A stretch of DNA of 64,000 nucleotides from Paenibacillus alvei DSM 29 (GTDB lineage Bacteria; Bacillota; Bacilli; Paenibacillales; Paenibacillaceae). The notes beneath the pieces are model-generated. The model did no database searches. It was not told where the DNA came from and saw only the letters and a list, made by a program, of their open reading frames with translations. The position numbers and the translations under genes are program-made. Location: NCBI RefSeq assembly GCF_000293805.1, contig NZ_AMBZ01000003.1:1-64000 (forward strand). Direction: 5' to 3'. Of the stretch, positions 31,533 to 40,473 are shown piece by piece (the first letter of the stretch is position 1; every line of letters starts with the position of its first letter).

Positions 31533-32876
31533 ATGAAAGCGCAAACCCATAAAATGAAGGTATCCGTGGACGAACATACATCCCATTTAGAACAATTCAA
31601 AGCTTTTTTTGAACAATTGGATGAAAATGGAATCACCATTGAGAAGCTGCCTCGGCAAAAAATTGAAGATTATCAGTTAAAAGCGATTAACGCAACACTT
31701 ACTCATATTTGGAACCGCAATGAATATTATCGTTCAAAGCTGGAAGAGGCAGGCTTTACAGTGCCAGAAATTGAAAGTCTGGAGCAATTAACAAAGGTAC
31801 CGTTTTTGAATAAAGACGTCATCCGAGGCGATAAGCAGAAAATCTTATGCTTGGATCCAAAGGAAATCGGTCAGGTTCACCTCACGAGCGGTACTTCGGG
31901 CAAACCTATTTATACCTCGTACTCCTTAGCTGATCAGTATGTCTATGATTTGCTGCCTAAATATTTGGAATTGTTTAAGGAAACGGATGTTGATGTGGTG
32001 GCTGTCGCCTTGCCTTATGAATTTGCTTTGCCTGGACTTGGATTTCAGCGGTTGTTTCAATTTGCTTTTGGAACAGCGGTGCTGTCACTTGGCAAAGGCG
32101 GTTACATGGCTCCCGTCGATAAGTCATTAGAGTTGATGAAGGAGTTCCAAGCTACAGTTCTGACTACGACCCCCTCCTATGCGGCGCTTTTGGCCGAAGA
32201 AAGCGAGCGGTTCGGCATCAAAATAGGTGAAGATATACGGTTGAAAAAAATAGTGCTTACAGGTGAAGGCTGCTCCTATAAATTCCGTGAGCGTTTGGAA
32301 AAATGGTGGGGATGTGAAGTGTCCTTCTTCTACGGATCGACCGAATGCGGCGTCGTTGCGGTTGAATGCAGTGAGCACAAAGGTTATCACGTGATGGAGG
32401 GACATGTAAAAGTAGAAATTATTAATCCAATTACGCTGGAAAAGCTCCCTTACGGCAAGACGGGAGAAATCGTTGTCACGACGTTGTTGCGCGAGGCCAT
32501 GCCAATGGTGCGTTACCGCAGTGGGGATATCGGGTATTTACAGAAATCCAAATGTGATTGTGGTCTCACAATGGACGTTCTTCATTTGAGAGGAAGAATG
32601 GAGAACATGATTCGATTAGGGGATGAAGACTACTCACCGTTCATACTAGAACAATTTTTGATGGAAATTCCAGATGTGGGTATGTGGTATCACTTCAAAT
32701 TGAATCAGGGATCTTTCAAAATTGAAGCCGAACCGTTCCGGACGGAATTAACAGACGAGCAATTGGCAACGAAAATTCGAAAGCATATGGCAGATCGGAT
32801 CGGGATTGATTGCGAAGTGGAAATCAGACACGATATTCCTCGTACTTTTGGCAAAGCAACGCGAATCATCACGTAA
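31533..32876 (+). CDS. PaaK-like adenylate-forming ligase 1
   Basis: The 447-residue protein belongs to the phenylacetate-CoA ligase group of AMP-forming enzymes: the P-loop-like LTSGTSGKPIYTSYS, the YGSTECG motif, RYRSGDIGYL, and a Cys pair CDCG before the hinge LRGRMENMIRLGDEDYSP. Such enzymes adenylate an aromatic acid and pass it to CoA or another acceptor. The usual C-terminal catalytic lysine region is changed but present (FGKATRI). Start ATG 31533 follows TTAGGAGG. It heads an operon with a second ligase and chorismate-pathway genes. Confidence 0.85.
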   Translation: MKAQTHKMKVSVDEHTSHLEQFKAFFEQLDENGITIEKLPRQKIEDYQLKAINATLTHIWNRNEYYRSKLEEAGFTVPEIESLEQLTKVPFLNKDVIRGDKQKILCLDPKEIGQVHLTSGTSGKPIYTSYSLADQYVYDLLPKYLELFKETDVDVVAVALPYEFALPGLGFQRLFQFAFGTAVLSLGKGGYMAPVDKSLELMKEFQATVLTTTPSYAALLAEESERFGIKIGEDIRLKKIVLTGEGCSYKFRERLEKWWGCEVSFFYGSTECGVVAVECSEHKGYHVMEGHVKVEIINPITLEKLPYGKTGEIVVTTLLREAMPMVRYRSGDIGYLQKSKCDCGLTMDVLHLRGRMENMIRLGDEDYSPFILEQFLMEIPDVGMWYHFKLNQGSFKIEAEPFRTELTDEQLATKIRKHMADRIGIDCEVEIRHDIPRTFGKATRIIT

Positions 32877-32953
32877 GGCGGCTAGGAGCATGGGGCCAAG
32901 GATTTGCATTAGCCATCCCAAAGCGCCGTGTAACGCCGAAAGGAGGTGCCCTG

Positions 32954-34195
32954 ATGACCGATATTCAGAGGGAGCGGGAGGAGAAGTTCAAGAATTTATT
33001 ACTACGCCTAACGAAATCCCCTCTATATAAGGATCGATTAGCGAAATATAACATCGATAATATGGGAATGAAACACATTCAAACACTGCCATTGACAACG
33101 AAAGAAGATCTCCGGAATGCCGGCGCTTTCGGACACCTAGCTGTCGAAATAAGTAAGATTGCCCAATACCACGAATCTACGGGTACAACCGGAGAACCTT
33201 CCGCTTCTTGGTTCACGCAAGAAGACATCCGAGTTGGCGGAAGACAGCTGCAGGAGTGTGGAGTCCGATTGACAGCGGATGATCTTGTATTGATTCGATT
33301 CCCGTATGCCTTGGCGCTGCCCGCCTTCTTAATGCAGCAAGCTGCCTGGCACACAGGAGCGGGGGTTGTACCTGCAAGCGGACGTACGGTAGTTACGCCA
33401 TACCCGAAAGTATTAAGTCTAATGAAGCGCCTGCAAGTCACAGTATTGGCAGGACTTCCGCGCGAGATGGAGCTTCTGGCCGAGGCGGCGCGTCTCATTG
33501 GTTTGGATGTGAACGAGGATTTTCCAGCGCTGAGGGCCATTTGCGTTGCCGGTGAGTTATTGAGCGATAAACGCAAAGAGCATATCGAAAGGCTGTGGGG
33601 TGTACCTGTTTTTAATATGTATGGTTCGACGGAAACTGCGAATATTGCAACCATGTGTGAGTATGGCTCGATGCATATCGTGGAACGGGATTTTTACGTA
33701 GAAGTGCTGCATGAAGACGGTTCGGGCCCTGTTACTCAAGGAGAAAGAGGGTTTGCGGCAATCACAACACTCTCTCATCAAGCTTCTCCGTTGTTGCGTT
33801 ACTTTAATGACGATATTATCTCCCTTGAACCTTCCAGGTGTGCTTGTGGGCGAGTAACGGGCAAGTTGGTGCATTACGGCAGAAGTAAGGATCGAATCGT
33901 GATCGGTGATACCATTCTAGATGCTTATGATATCCAAGAGGCCGTCTATTCGTTGACACCTGCCCCAGATGCATGGAAGGTATTGGAGCAAGAAGATGGT
34001 TTGTATGTTCTTCTTGATTCGCACGATGCTGGACAATGGAGTAGGGAGGACATCCAAACTCAATTATCTGAAAAGCTTCATTTGCCTGTCACCCTTCAAA
34101 TCATTACCGACGCAACGCTTCTTGATCGAGTGGAGCTCGTGAATAACGTGCCATCGACCAAACCGGTATATATCCAGAAGCGAAATAAAGTGTAA
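32954..34195 (+). CDS. PaaK-like adenylate-forming ligase 2
   Basis: The 413-residue protein is a second PaaK-group enzyme: HESTGTTGEPSASWF, MYGSTETANIA, LLRYFNDDIISL and CACGRVTGKLVHYGRSKDRI. It is distinct from ligase 1 rather than a recent copy. Start ATG 32954 lies after AAAGGAGGTG; the open frame extends upstream without a ribosome site. Two neighbouring ligases may act on two acids, or one may transfer what the other activates. Confidence 0.85.
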   Translation: MTDIQREREEKFKNLLLRLTKSPLYKDRLAKYNIDNMGMKHIQTLPLTTKEDLRNAGAFGHLAVEISKIAQYHESTGTTGEPSASWFTQEDIRVGGRQLQECGVRLTADDLVLIRFPYALALPAFLMQQAAWHTGAGVVPASGRTVVTPYPKVLSLMKRLQVTVLAGLPREMELLAEAARLIGLDVNEDFPALRAICVAGELLSDKRKEHIERLWGVPVFNMYGSTETANIATMCEYGSMHIVERDFYVEVLHEDGSGPVTQGERGFAAITTLSHQASPLLRYFNDDIISLEPSRCACGRVTGKLVHYGRSKDRIVIGDTILDAYDIQEAVYSLTPAPDAWKVLEQEDGLYVLLDSHDAGQWSREDIQTQLSEKLHLPVTLQIITDATLLDRVELVNNVPSTKPVYIQKRNKV

Positions 34196-34248
34196 GTCTG
34201 GTGAAGGAAAGGCTGCAGTCAATTGTGAAAAAGAGGGGTGTGCTCGTT

Positions 34249-35258
34249 GTGAGCGACAGATGGAAACAATTAATCACGCAATGGGATGGAATTAACCAAC
34301 AATTGCTCGATCTGATGAACGAACGTGCACGAATGGCTGCGGAAATCGTTCAAGAAAAGAATAAGCAGGGTATTTCACAAGCGGAGCCAGTTGGCAACCA
34401 ACAACTACTGAATGAGCTTGCTACCCTTACTTTTGCGTCCGAAATAAAAAAGAGGCTCCAGCCGAGCGCAAGCTTCTTGTTAGCCGCCGGCATAAGAGCG
34501 AGGATACGATTATTCAAGTCAAGCATGCCGAAATCGGCGGTTCTTCGCCTGTCATCGTCGCTGGACCCTGCTCAATTGAAAGCAGAGATCAACTGCTAAC
34601 GGTTGCTACTGCGATGAGGAATGCCGGCATTACCGTCTTACGAGGAGGCGCGTACAAACCGAGAACATCACCGTATGATTTTCAAGGCCTTGGCGAAGCA
34701 GGGTTGAAAATCATGAAGGAAGTGGCTGATGAAACGGGGATGGTGACGATAAGTGAAATCATGAGCCCTATGCATATCGACATGGCAGCTCGTTACATTG
34801 ACATCTTTCAGATTGGTGCCCGCAACATGCATAACTTCGATCTGTTGAAAGCCGTTGGCCAAACCCAGAAGCCTGTCCTGCTGAAACGAGGCCTTTCCGC
34901 TACACTCGAGGAATTTGTGTTTGCGGCTGAATATTTGCTATCCAGCGGGAATAACCAAGTCATGTTAATCGAGCGCGGAATTCGCACCTATGAAAGATGG
35001 ACGCGCAATACACTCGATATTTCTGCTGTTCCGATATTGACTCATCTTCCGGTTCTCGTAGATGTTACCCATGCCACTGGTCGAAAGGACATTATGCTTC
35101 CATGTGCGAAAGCAGCACTAGCGGCTGGCGCAGACGGTATTATGGTCGAGGTGCATCCGAATCCGCGGGTTGCACTTTCTGATGCGAAGCAGCAGTTGAA
35201 TATTGATGAATTTCACAAATTTTTGCAGGGGATCCGCGATTCCGGTCTCTATCGTTAA
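34249..35258 (+). pseudogene. aroA: AroA-type chorismate mutase / DAHP synthase, frameshifted
   Basis: The N-terminal part (WDGINQQLLDLMNERARMAA) is an AroH-like chorismate mutase; the C-terminal part ([50 protein letters not shown]) is the class Ibeta DAHP synthase of Bacillus AroA. They lie in different frames. Adding one A to the A6 run at 34446-34451 joins them as [16 protein letters not shown]. The mutase linker also looks about 20 residues shorter than usual. It would start the shikimate pathway from PEP and erythrose 4-phosphate; its place here suggests it feeds the operon's product. Confidence 0.8.
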
Positions 35259-35339
35259 CAGCAGGTTATCATAACAGAAGTTCCTGTACACAGGTTATAA
35301 TTCAACACGAGCTGACATACGGCTAATGGAGGAAACTGT

Positions 35340-35954
35340 ATGACAGATACCAATGGCAAGGGCTCGCGGCATGCGGGAGAGGCATTGGACTTTTTGCAGA
35401 AACTAATATTCGATTTGTTGCTAGTGACAGACGGAAGGACGACAGATTTGCTAGAAACCTTGTTGAACGAAAAGATGTGTGTAACGGTCATTCGGCAAGA
35501 GCAATTGAAAGAAGAACATGCGGATCATCAAGCGGAGTCCTCCGGCGCTCCTTTATATGTGAGAGAATCGATTTTGATAAGCGACAAAAGTGATTTTATC
35601 GTTTCTCACAATATTGCCATTGTGAACTCAAAGTACGTACCAGAATCTTTATTTGAGAAAATTGCTCACAAACAAGAGGGAATTGGCAAATCAATCAGCT
35701 CGATGGGGTTACAATCCTACAGAAAAGTGGTTGACTCTGGGCTTAAGGGTCAAGAAGAGGCTGTTGATCTGTTCCAAAAGCCAATCAATCTTCGTATCCC
35801 TGAACGGCACAGTAAAATTCCTTACAAGAGATACGATATTTTTTTTCAGTCAGTGCCAGGAATTCATATGCTTGAATATTTTAATCCAGAAGTTGTCAGA
35901 TACCGTTTAAACAAGGTTAACCAATTCCAAAATGGAGGGATAAAAGATGAGTGA
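35340..35954 (+). CDS. Chorismate pyruvate-lyase-like protein
   Basis: The 204-residue protein fits the chorismate lyase (DUF98, Rv2949c-like) fold by pattern: LLVTDGRTTDLLETLL at the start, a middle VRESILISDKSDFI, GIGKSISSMGLQSYRKV, and the C-terminal RYDIFFQSVPGIHMLEYFNP with the conserved Glu. Lyases of this type release pyruvate from chorismate to give 4-hydroxybenzoate. The upstream DAHP synthase and two aryl-acid ligases support this role. Identity to known members is low, so it is a reasoned but not certain assignment. Confidence 0.65.
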   Translation: MTDTNGKGSRHAGEALDFLQKLIFDLLLVTDGRTTDLLETLLNEKMCVTVIRQEQLKEEHADHQAESSGAPLYVRESILISDKSDFIVSHNIAIVNSKYVPESLFEKIAHKQEGIGKSISSMGLQSYRKVVDSGLKGQEEAVDLFQKPINLRIPERHSKIPYKRYDIFFQSVPGIHMLEYFNPEVVRYRLNKVNQFQNGGIKDE

Positions 35955-36231
35955 AGAAATGAAAGAGCATAAACCAAGTAAAAAAGAGGTAAAGGAACAA
36001 GCGAAAGAGCAAGCTAGACTTGAGAAACAAGCGAAAAAAGTAGAAAAAGAGAAACGGAAAGAAAAGAAGGAACTTGAGGAACTAGCAAAGAAAAAAGAAA
36101 AAGAGCAAGCGGAAGAGAAAGCAAAAGAACAAAAAGAGCTTAAGGAACAGCAAGAAAAAGAACAAAAAGAGCTTGAAAAACAGCAAGAAAAAGAACAGAA
36201 AGCAAAAGCAAAAGAAAAAGACAAGGAATAA
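35947..36231 (+). CDS. Lys/Glu-rich charged protein
   Basis: The 94-residue product is almost only Lys, Glu, Gln and Ala, in a repeating EKEQKELKEQQ pattern, and would be one long single helix. GGAGGG precedes the ATG and it overlaps the lyase gene by eight bases, so it is part of the operon. It echoes the Lys-rich tail of the leftward TPR protein. It could be a structural filament or an acceptor for an activated acid; neither is shown. Confidence 0.7.
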   Translation: MSEEMKEHKPSKKEVKEQAKEQARLEKQAKKVEKEKRKEKKELEELAKKKEKEQAEEKAKEQKELKEQQEKEQKELEKQQEKEQKAKAKEKDKE

Positions 36232-36458
36232 TAAAAGAGTTATAAATAAAATGAAAAAGGGACTCCTTCCTTATTTTGTTAAAGGGAGTGGTCCTCCGTT
36301 TTTTCAATCATTCAAACTGTACTCAACAGCGCAAATGCGCGCCCAACTCAAAAAAACCTCTGGTCAATAACGTAAGTTCATCAACCAAGAGGAGAAAACA
36401 TGAAACAGAAAACCTTTTTATTTAATTGTATTAAAATGATGGATGTTAATTTCTCTCC

Positions 36459-36737
36459 TTATTGCTTTTTTTGACTGTTTTTCATGTGTTCAACGAATTC
36501 CGTACCTGAATTCACCATATGTTCACTGGCATGTTGTACGCCAATTTTAACGGCTGCGATCAGCTTTCCAGCAGAAATATCAGATGGCTGATTCAATTCC
36601 TCCATCGCTTCAATAATTTGCTTTCCTGCCACATTCGCGCCACTTTTTACTGCTACAGAATAGGTATTTGCGAAATGTAGAAATCCATTCTTCATATGAC
36701 TAAAGAACTTTGACATTCCTTGATTACTCGTTGCCAA
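36459..36737 (-). CDS. Small protein of unknown family (paralogue B)
   Basis: The TTG at 36737, nine bases after GAGGAG, gives 92 residues; an ATG at 36746 is an alternative. The core KSGANVAGKQIIEAMEELNQ and PSDISAGKLIAAVKIG match paralogue A at 29133-29348. The two bracket the TPR/ligase block in the same leftward direction. Amphipathic helices; no enzyme motif. Confidence 0.7.
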   Translation of the reverse strand: MATSNQGMSKFFSHMKNGFLHFANTYSVAVKSGANVAGKQIIEAMEELNQPSDISAGKLIAAVKIGVQHASEHMVNSGTEFVEHMKNSQKKQ

Positions 36738-36764
36738 ATGCGTCATCTCCTCTCTAAAAATTAC

Positions 36765-37049
36765 CTAATTCGGTGGTCTTTCTTGCTCATTATTAACCTG
36801 CAATACTTTATCTTCAGATAAATGCTTAGGCGTCGAAACGCTTTCCAAAGGTGGCCTAGGATCATCTTTTAGCATTGGATCTGGTTGAACCTGAATGGCT
36901 CGTTCCTTTTTGTCCATATAAAATTTTAATACTGCAACAATGACTCCGACCAGAAGGACAAATGTCAGTACACCGGCTAAGGTTAATCCGAGAATAAAGA
37001 TTACGCGATCTGCAAAGCCCATTTCCTTCATACCCATGTCATTTCTCAC
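36765..37049 (-). CDS. Small single-span membrane protein
   Basis: The 94-residue protein has one strong membrane span (about residues 16-42, VIFILGLTLAGVLTFVLLVG) and a polar, Pro-rich tail. The GTG at 37049 overlaps its likely ribosome site; an ATG at 37037 is an equal candidate. It precedes paralogue B by 27 bases in the same direction, so it may anchor that protein at the membrane. Confidence 0.6.
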   Translation of the reverse strand: MRNDMGMKEMGFADRVIFILGLTLAGVLTFVLLVGVIVAVLKFYMDKKERAIQVQPDPMLKDDPRPPLESVSTPKHLSEDKVLQVNNEQERPPN

Positions 37050-37157
37050 ATCCTCTCACAATAATCCAGTATATGTATGGAGTTCCCCGATAATATGGAC
37101 ACTTGAGTACCTTTCAGCGTAATTCCACGTTCGTCTAATCCATAAGGAGGATAAAGA

Positions 37158-37940
37158 ATGCATTTCACGTTACTTCGAAATTTAGCTTGTCTGTTCTTAG
37201 TTGGGTCACTTCTTATCTCCCTCCAAACGCATAACTACGTATTGATGTGTTTGTGGGGAGGTTGTACCGGATTGCTTTTCATTTACAAGCCAATGCGGCC
37301 ATTTCTTCTGACAACGATAGGTTTGGGTGTCGGATTTGCTATTTATCTATTCATAAACTCAAGTTGGATCCTCGATTTGAAGCCCAAAGAATGGCATATC
37401 TTACTAAACAGATTGTCATTGATTTGTATCATCATTCCCTTGCTTGTCATGGCGTTTGTTCAAAAATTACCTTTCATGCTGTATGCGAAAAAACCGCATT
37501 GGAACGAGCAGATAGGGATACCATTTATTTGGTCAGGCTTCCGTCAGTCAAAAGTTAACGTTTTCTTACTTATCGCAATTGCTGCGGTTTCTTTAGCTTT
37601 TATGCCATTTGTTATTCGAAACGAATGGGGCAACGTGCAAGGAATTTGGTTATTCACGCTTGCTTTTTCTATCATAAACGTGTTGGAGGAGATCATCTGG
37701 CGAGGGGTGCTTCTTAGTCGGTTCTCCGAACAATTAGGTGATAAGTGGGCGGTAATTGTGACCAGCGCAGGGTTTGGTTTACAGCATTATTCCCTTGGAT
37801 TCTCTTGGGGCATTTGCATCGCCTTTGCACTGGGAGGGTTGTATTTCGGAGGAATTACGATCAAATCCAAAAGTATCATTCCCGTCGTGATTTGGCATAC
37901 ATGGATTAATGTTCTGATGATTCTCAGCGGTTTCTTGTAA
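37158..37940 (+). CDS. CPBP-family intramembrane metalloprotease
   Basis: The 260-residue protein has about eight membrane spans and the CPBP/Abi motifs: EEIIWRGVLLSRF, then GLQHYSLGF and a final HTWINV. The Glu pair and histidines would bind the metal of a CAAX-type protease. Homologues mature or protect peptides such as bacteriocins, or act in regulation. It starts after AAGGAGGATAAAG and lies at the right edge of the accessory block. Confidence 0.85.
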   Translation: MHFTLLRNLACLFLVGSLLISLQTHNYVLMCLWGGCTGLLFIYKPMRPFLLTTIGLGVGFAIYLFINSSWILDLKPKEWHILLNRLSLICIIIPLLVMAFVQKLPFMLYAKKPHWNEQIGIPFIWSGFRQSKVNVFLLIAIAAVSLAFMPFVIRNEWGNVQGIWLFTLAFSIINVLEEIIWRGVLLSRFSEQLGDKWAVIVTSAGFGLQHYSLGFSWGICIAFALGGLYFGGITIKSKSIIPVVIWHTWINVLMILSGFL

Positions 37941-38172
37941 TTCAGTCCAAAATGGCAAGTGCAGCTAAATTAAAAAAACCTTAAAAATATTGAGAGCTTG
38001 TCTAATTTCACAATAAATAAATGGTATAATTAGGTTGGAGCGAGGAGCTAGTACGAGGGGGAAGCAGTGATGGAGATCAAACAAAAAACTCCCTTTTCGC
38101 AATAGGCGAATAGAGAGCTTGTATGCTGCTTATATTCAGTAAACGAGTTCGAACGGTTGCATCGTTGTGCGA
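37941..38172. other. Intergenic stretch
   Basis: No gene supported. A TATAAT at about 38031-38036 and a short frame after GAGGGGG (about 38077) that stops after ten codons are the only signals; they may be relics. Confidence 0.35.
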
Positions 38173-38426
38173 CTACTTAGCCAGCAGTTCAGGCAAGTTG
38201 ATTTGTTCGTCAAGCTGGTCTGCGAAGCGACTCATGCATTTGCAAATAAAGTCTTTGCGGCAAATCGGGCATGGAATAGTAAGCAGTCTGCTAACATGCT
38301 TGGCACCGTGATTATAAAAGACGCGGCATAGCGTACCATCCTGCAGTTTTACTTTTACTTGATAAAGGTTATCGGCATCGTTGCGTTCGATTAACGTTTT
38401 TCCTTTACAATCGGTTCATAGGTCAC
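38173..38426 (-). pseudogene. Small cysteine-rich protein, frameshifted
   Basis: The leftward frame ending at 38173 encodes TLIERNDADNLYQVKVKLQD, VFYNHGAKHVSRLLTIP, CPICRKDFICKCMSRF and an acidic end: a CxxC/CxC zinc-binding protein. Its start, a GTG at 38426 with AGGTGAAG upstream (VTYEPIVKEK), is in another frame. One A added to the coding A5 run (complement of 38397-38401) joins them into about 80 residues. Not recognised as a named family. Confidence 0.5.
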
Positions 38427-38615
38427 GTTGGCTTCACCTGCATCCTTAAATTTTTTGCAAGTAACATATTATGTTGTTTGGGCTCGTTTGTCAATTTATT
38501 TCTTCACGATCCAGAGAAAATCCATATTCCCAAAATTAATCATTTTCATTTGCCTCACAGATGGTGATACATATAGTGAGCGATTGACTTTACGACCTAA
38601 TTGGAGGATGGAACC

Positions 38616-38780
38616 ATGCATGACGACAACTCAGAATTCAAGCAGCTAAGCGAACTCATTGCCAAAAGAAACGAGTTGCAAACGGAGATTAACTCCATTC
38701 TTGCGCGAATGACGATGAAACAGGAGGAAAGAGTGTCCAAGCTTGCTGAGAGCCTATCCGATTCATCCAAGCGCAAATAA
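38616..38780 (+). CDS. 54-residue coiled-coil protein
   Basis: The ATG at 38616 after GGAGGATG gives 54 residues (FKQLSELIAKRNELQTEINS), a short charged helix likely to form a coiled coil. It lies 69 bases before an AraC-family gene in the same direction. Function unknown. Confidence 0.6.
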   Translation: MHDDNSEFKQLSELIAKRNELQTEINSILARMTMKQEERVSKLAESLSDSSKRK

Positions 38781-38849
38781 GTCTTTTCATAATCTTGACC
38801 AATGTTCACCTCTATATTCATGGTAGGATGACAGGAGGTTCATGTTCAT

Positions 38850-39746
38850 ATGAAACGGTATACCGCTGTACAATCGTCCGTTAATACTTTATTTGAAGTA
38901 GATACAGGGCAGAAGGAGTTAATGATACCTAAAATTGAGAAGATGGTGCAGGGCAATCATCCGAAATTAACACTGGCACATTGGCATTCGCATTGGAAGA
39001 TCAATTATGTAGCCGGAGGCAGCGGCCTTTGTATCATCAACGGGACAACGTATACGATTCAACAGGGTGACATTGTGCTCATCCCGCCACAGCAATTGCA
39101 TCGGGTGTGCGGGACAGATCAGCTTCTGATGGAAGCATTTCATTTTGAAGTGTCTATCCAACTCAATTCATGGTGGGGCCAGGAGACGAGTTTCTATCTC
39201 CATCATATTGGACAAGCCGTACCGCATGTCCTGCAGCGGTCTTTGCTGCAATGCGGCCTGTTGTCTGATATGCTAATGGACATGAAGAATGAACTCGATC
39301 AAAGAGAAGCTGGGTTTGCAACAATTGTTCAAGCCCAATACATACGCTTTTTTACGCTGATCAACAGATATGCAAGCAGGCCGCACGCTGCATTTTCACC
39401 ATCGCCATCTAGAGGAGTACAGACAATTAAAGAGGTGATTCGCGTCATGGAAAGTCAGCTAGCTTATCCGTGGACGCTGAAGAAACTCTCCGACTTGGCC
39501 CACCTAAGTCCTTCCCGATTCAGTGCATTATTCCAGCAGACGTTAGGCACATCTCCACTCGATTATCTGATCAGACTACGATTGGCCTATGCGGCTCAGC
39601 TATTAACTTCTTCGACAGAGAAAATTATCGAAATCGCCGCTGAAAGCGGCTTCCGCAACCTGTCCAACTTCAATCGATTATTTAAAGATCACTTCCAAAT
39701 GTCGCCTAGTGAATTACGTGAATTGAATGACCAGCTTCAGGCATAA
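38850..39746 (+). CDS. AraC-family transcriptional regulator
   Basis: The 298-residue protein has an N-terminal cupin sensor (residues 35-100, HWHSHWKINYVAGGSGLCII) and a C-terminal double HTH (about 195-295, LAHLSPSRFSALFQQTLGTS and GFRNLSNFNRLFKDHFQMSP), the standard AraC layout. It would bind a small effector, perhaps a sugar, and activate nearby or distant genes. No catabolic operon adjoins it. AGGAGGTTC lies upstream of the ATG. Confidence 0.88.
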   Translation: MKRYTAVQSSVNTLFEVDTGQKELMIPKIEKMVQGNHPKLTLAHWHSHWKINYVAGGSGLCIINGTTYTIQQGDIVLIPPQQLHRVCGTDQLLMEAFHFEVSIQLNSWWGQETSFYLHHIGQAVPHVLQRSLLQCGLLSDMLMDMKNELDQREAGFATIVQAQYIRFFTLINRYASRPHAAFSPSPSRGVQTIKEVIRVMESQLAYPWTLKKLSDLAHLSPSRFSALFQQTLGTSPLDYLIRLRLAYAAQLLTSSTEKIIEIAAESGFRNLSNFNRLFKDHFQMSPSELRELNDQLQA

Positions 39747-39919
39747 TACTTGGTTCTCTTCCTATTTTTATAGGGTTGCCGTAGATGTCTGTTGTTCAAT
39801 GAATTGTCACAATTACAAAATTTGCTTCCGAAATTTGCAAGAAGGTATTGAGAGAAATAGGAAAGATTTTGTAATATGAGAAGTGATGAATGTAACTGAC
39901 AAAGGGGCGTAGAACAGTT

Positions 39920-40297
39920 ATGCAGAAATGGGCTATGTTCATTTTGTTCAGCATCGCGTGCCTGCTTGCCGCTGGGTTGATGCTGTTCAATATGCCAAAG
40001 CCGGAGGTCGAGGAGGCAGCTCCTGAGGGAGTCACTCTCGTTAAACTTATCGCTACAAGTGATTTTAAGTTCGACCAACCGGAGTATAAAGTGAAGGCCG
40101 GGGATAAGGTTCGCATGAAGCTTGTGAACAAATCCGGGTTGCATGGTGCTGAAATTAAGGAATTGGGCATTAATCTGCAAGATGGCCAAATGGAGAAGGA
40201 CGTTGTATTTGAAAAACCGGGCAAGTATGAGATTTTGTGTTCGGTCATGTGTGGAACAGGCCACGATGATATGAAGTCGGTTCTTATTGTAGAATAA
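39920..40297 (+). CDS. Membrane-anchored cupredoxin with CuA-like site
   Basis: The 125-residue protein has an N-terminal membrane anchor (residues 5-25) and a cupredoxin domain. Its end, CSVMCGTGHDDMKSVL, has the Cys, Cys, His and Met spacing of the CuA site of cytochrome oxidase subunit II. Here it is free of an oxidase. It may shuttle electrons or deliver copper to oxidase assembly. GGGGCG precedes the ATG; a terminator follows. Confidence 0.8.
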   Translation: MQKWAMFILFSIACLLAAGLMLFNMPKPEVEEAAPEGVTLVKLIATSDFKFDQPEYKVKAGDKVRMKLVNKSGLHGAEIKELGINLQDGQMEKDVVFEKPGKYEILCSVMCGTGHDDMKSVLIVE

Positions 40298-40312
40298 TAC
40301 GTTTCAGTTGAG

Positions 40313-40342
40313 AGAAGGGGCTGACAAGCTCCTTTTTTTCAT
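40313..40342 (+). terminator. Intrinsic terminator
   Basis: A short stem AGGGGCT/AGCTCCT (one G:U) with a 4-base loop followed by a run of T, 15 bases after the cupredoxin gene. Confidence 0.6.
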
Positions 40343-40473
40343 GTTGCATACAGGGAACAGGAGATTGGTTACATATGCCGAATGTAGTAGAAGCGGGAAA
40401 GATACCAGGCCTGTTCGAGAATGGTATCGCAACACCGCTTCCGAGCTAGACCATCACAGGGGAGGGCTAACGA

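Noticed and set aside
38123..38311. Rightward open frame of 62 codons
   Set aside because: It is the complement of the cysteine-rich leftward gene, whose translation is far more protein-like.
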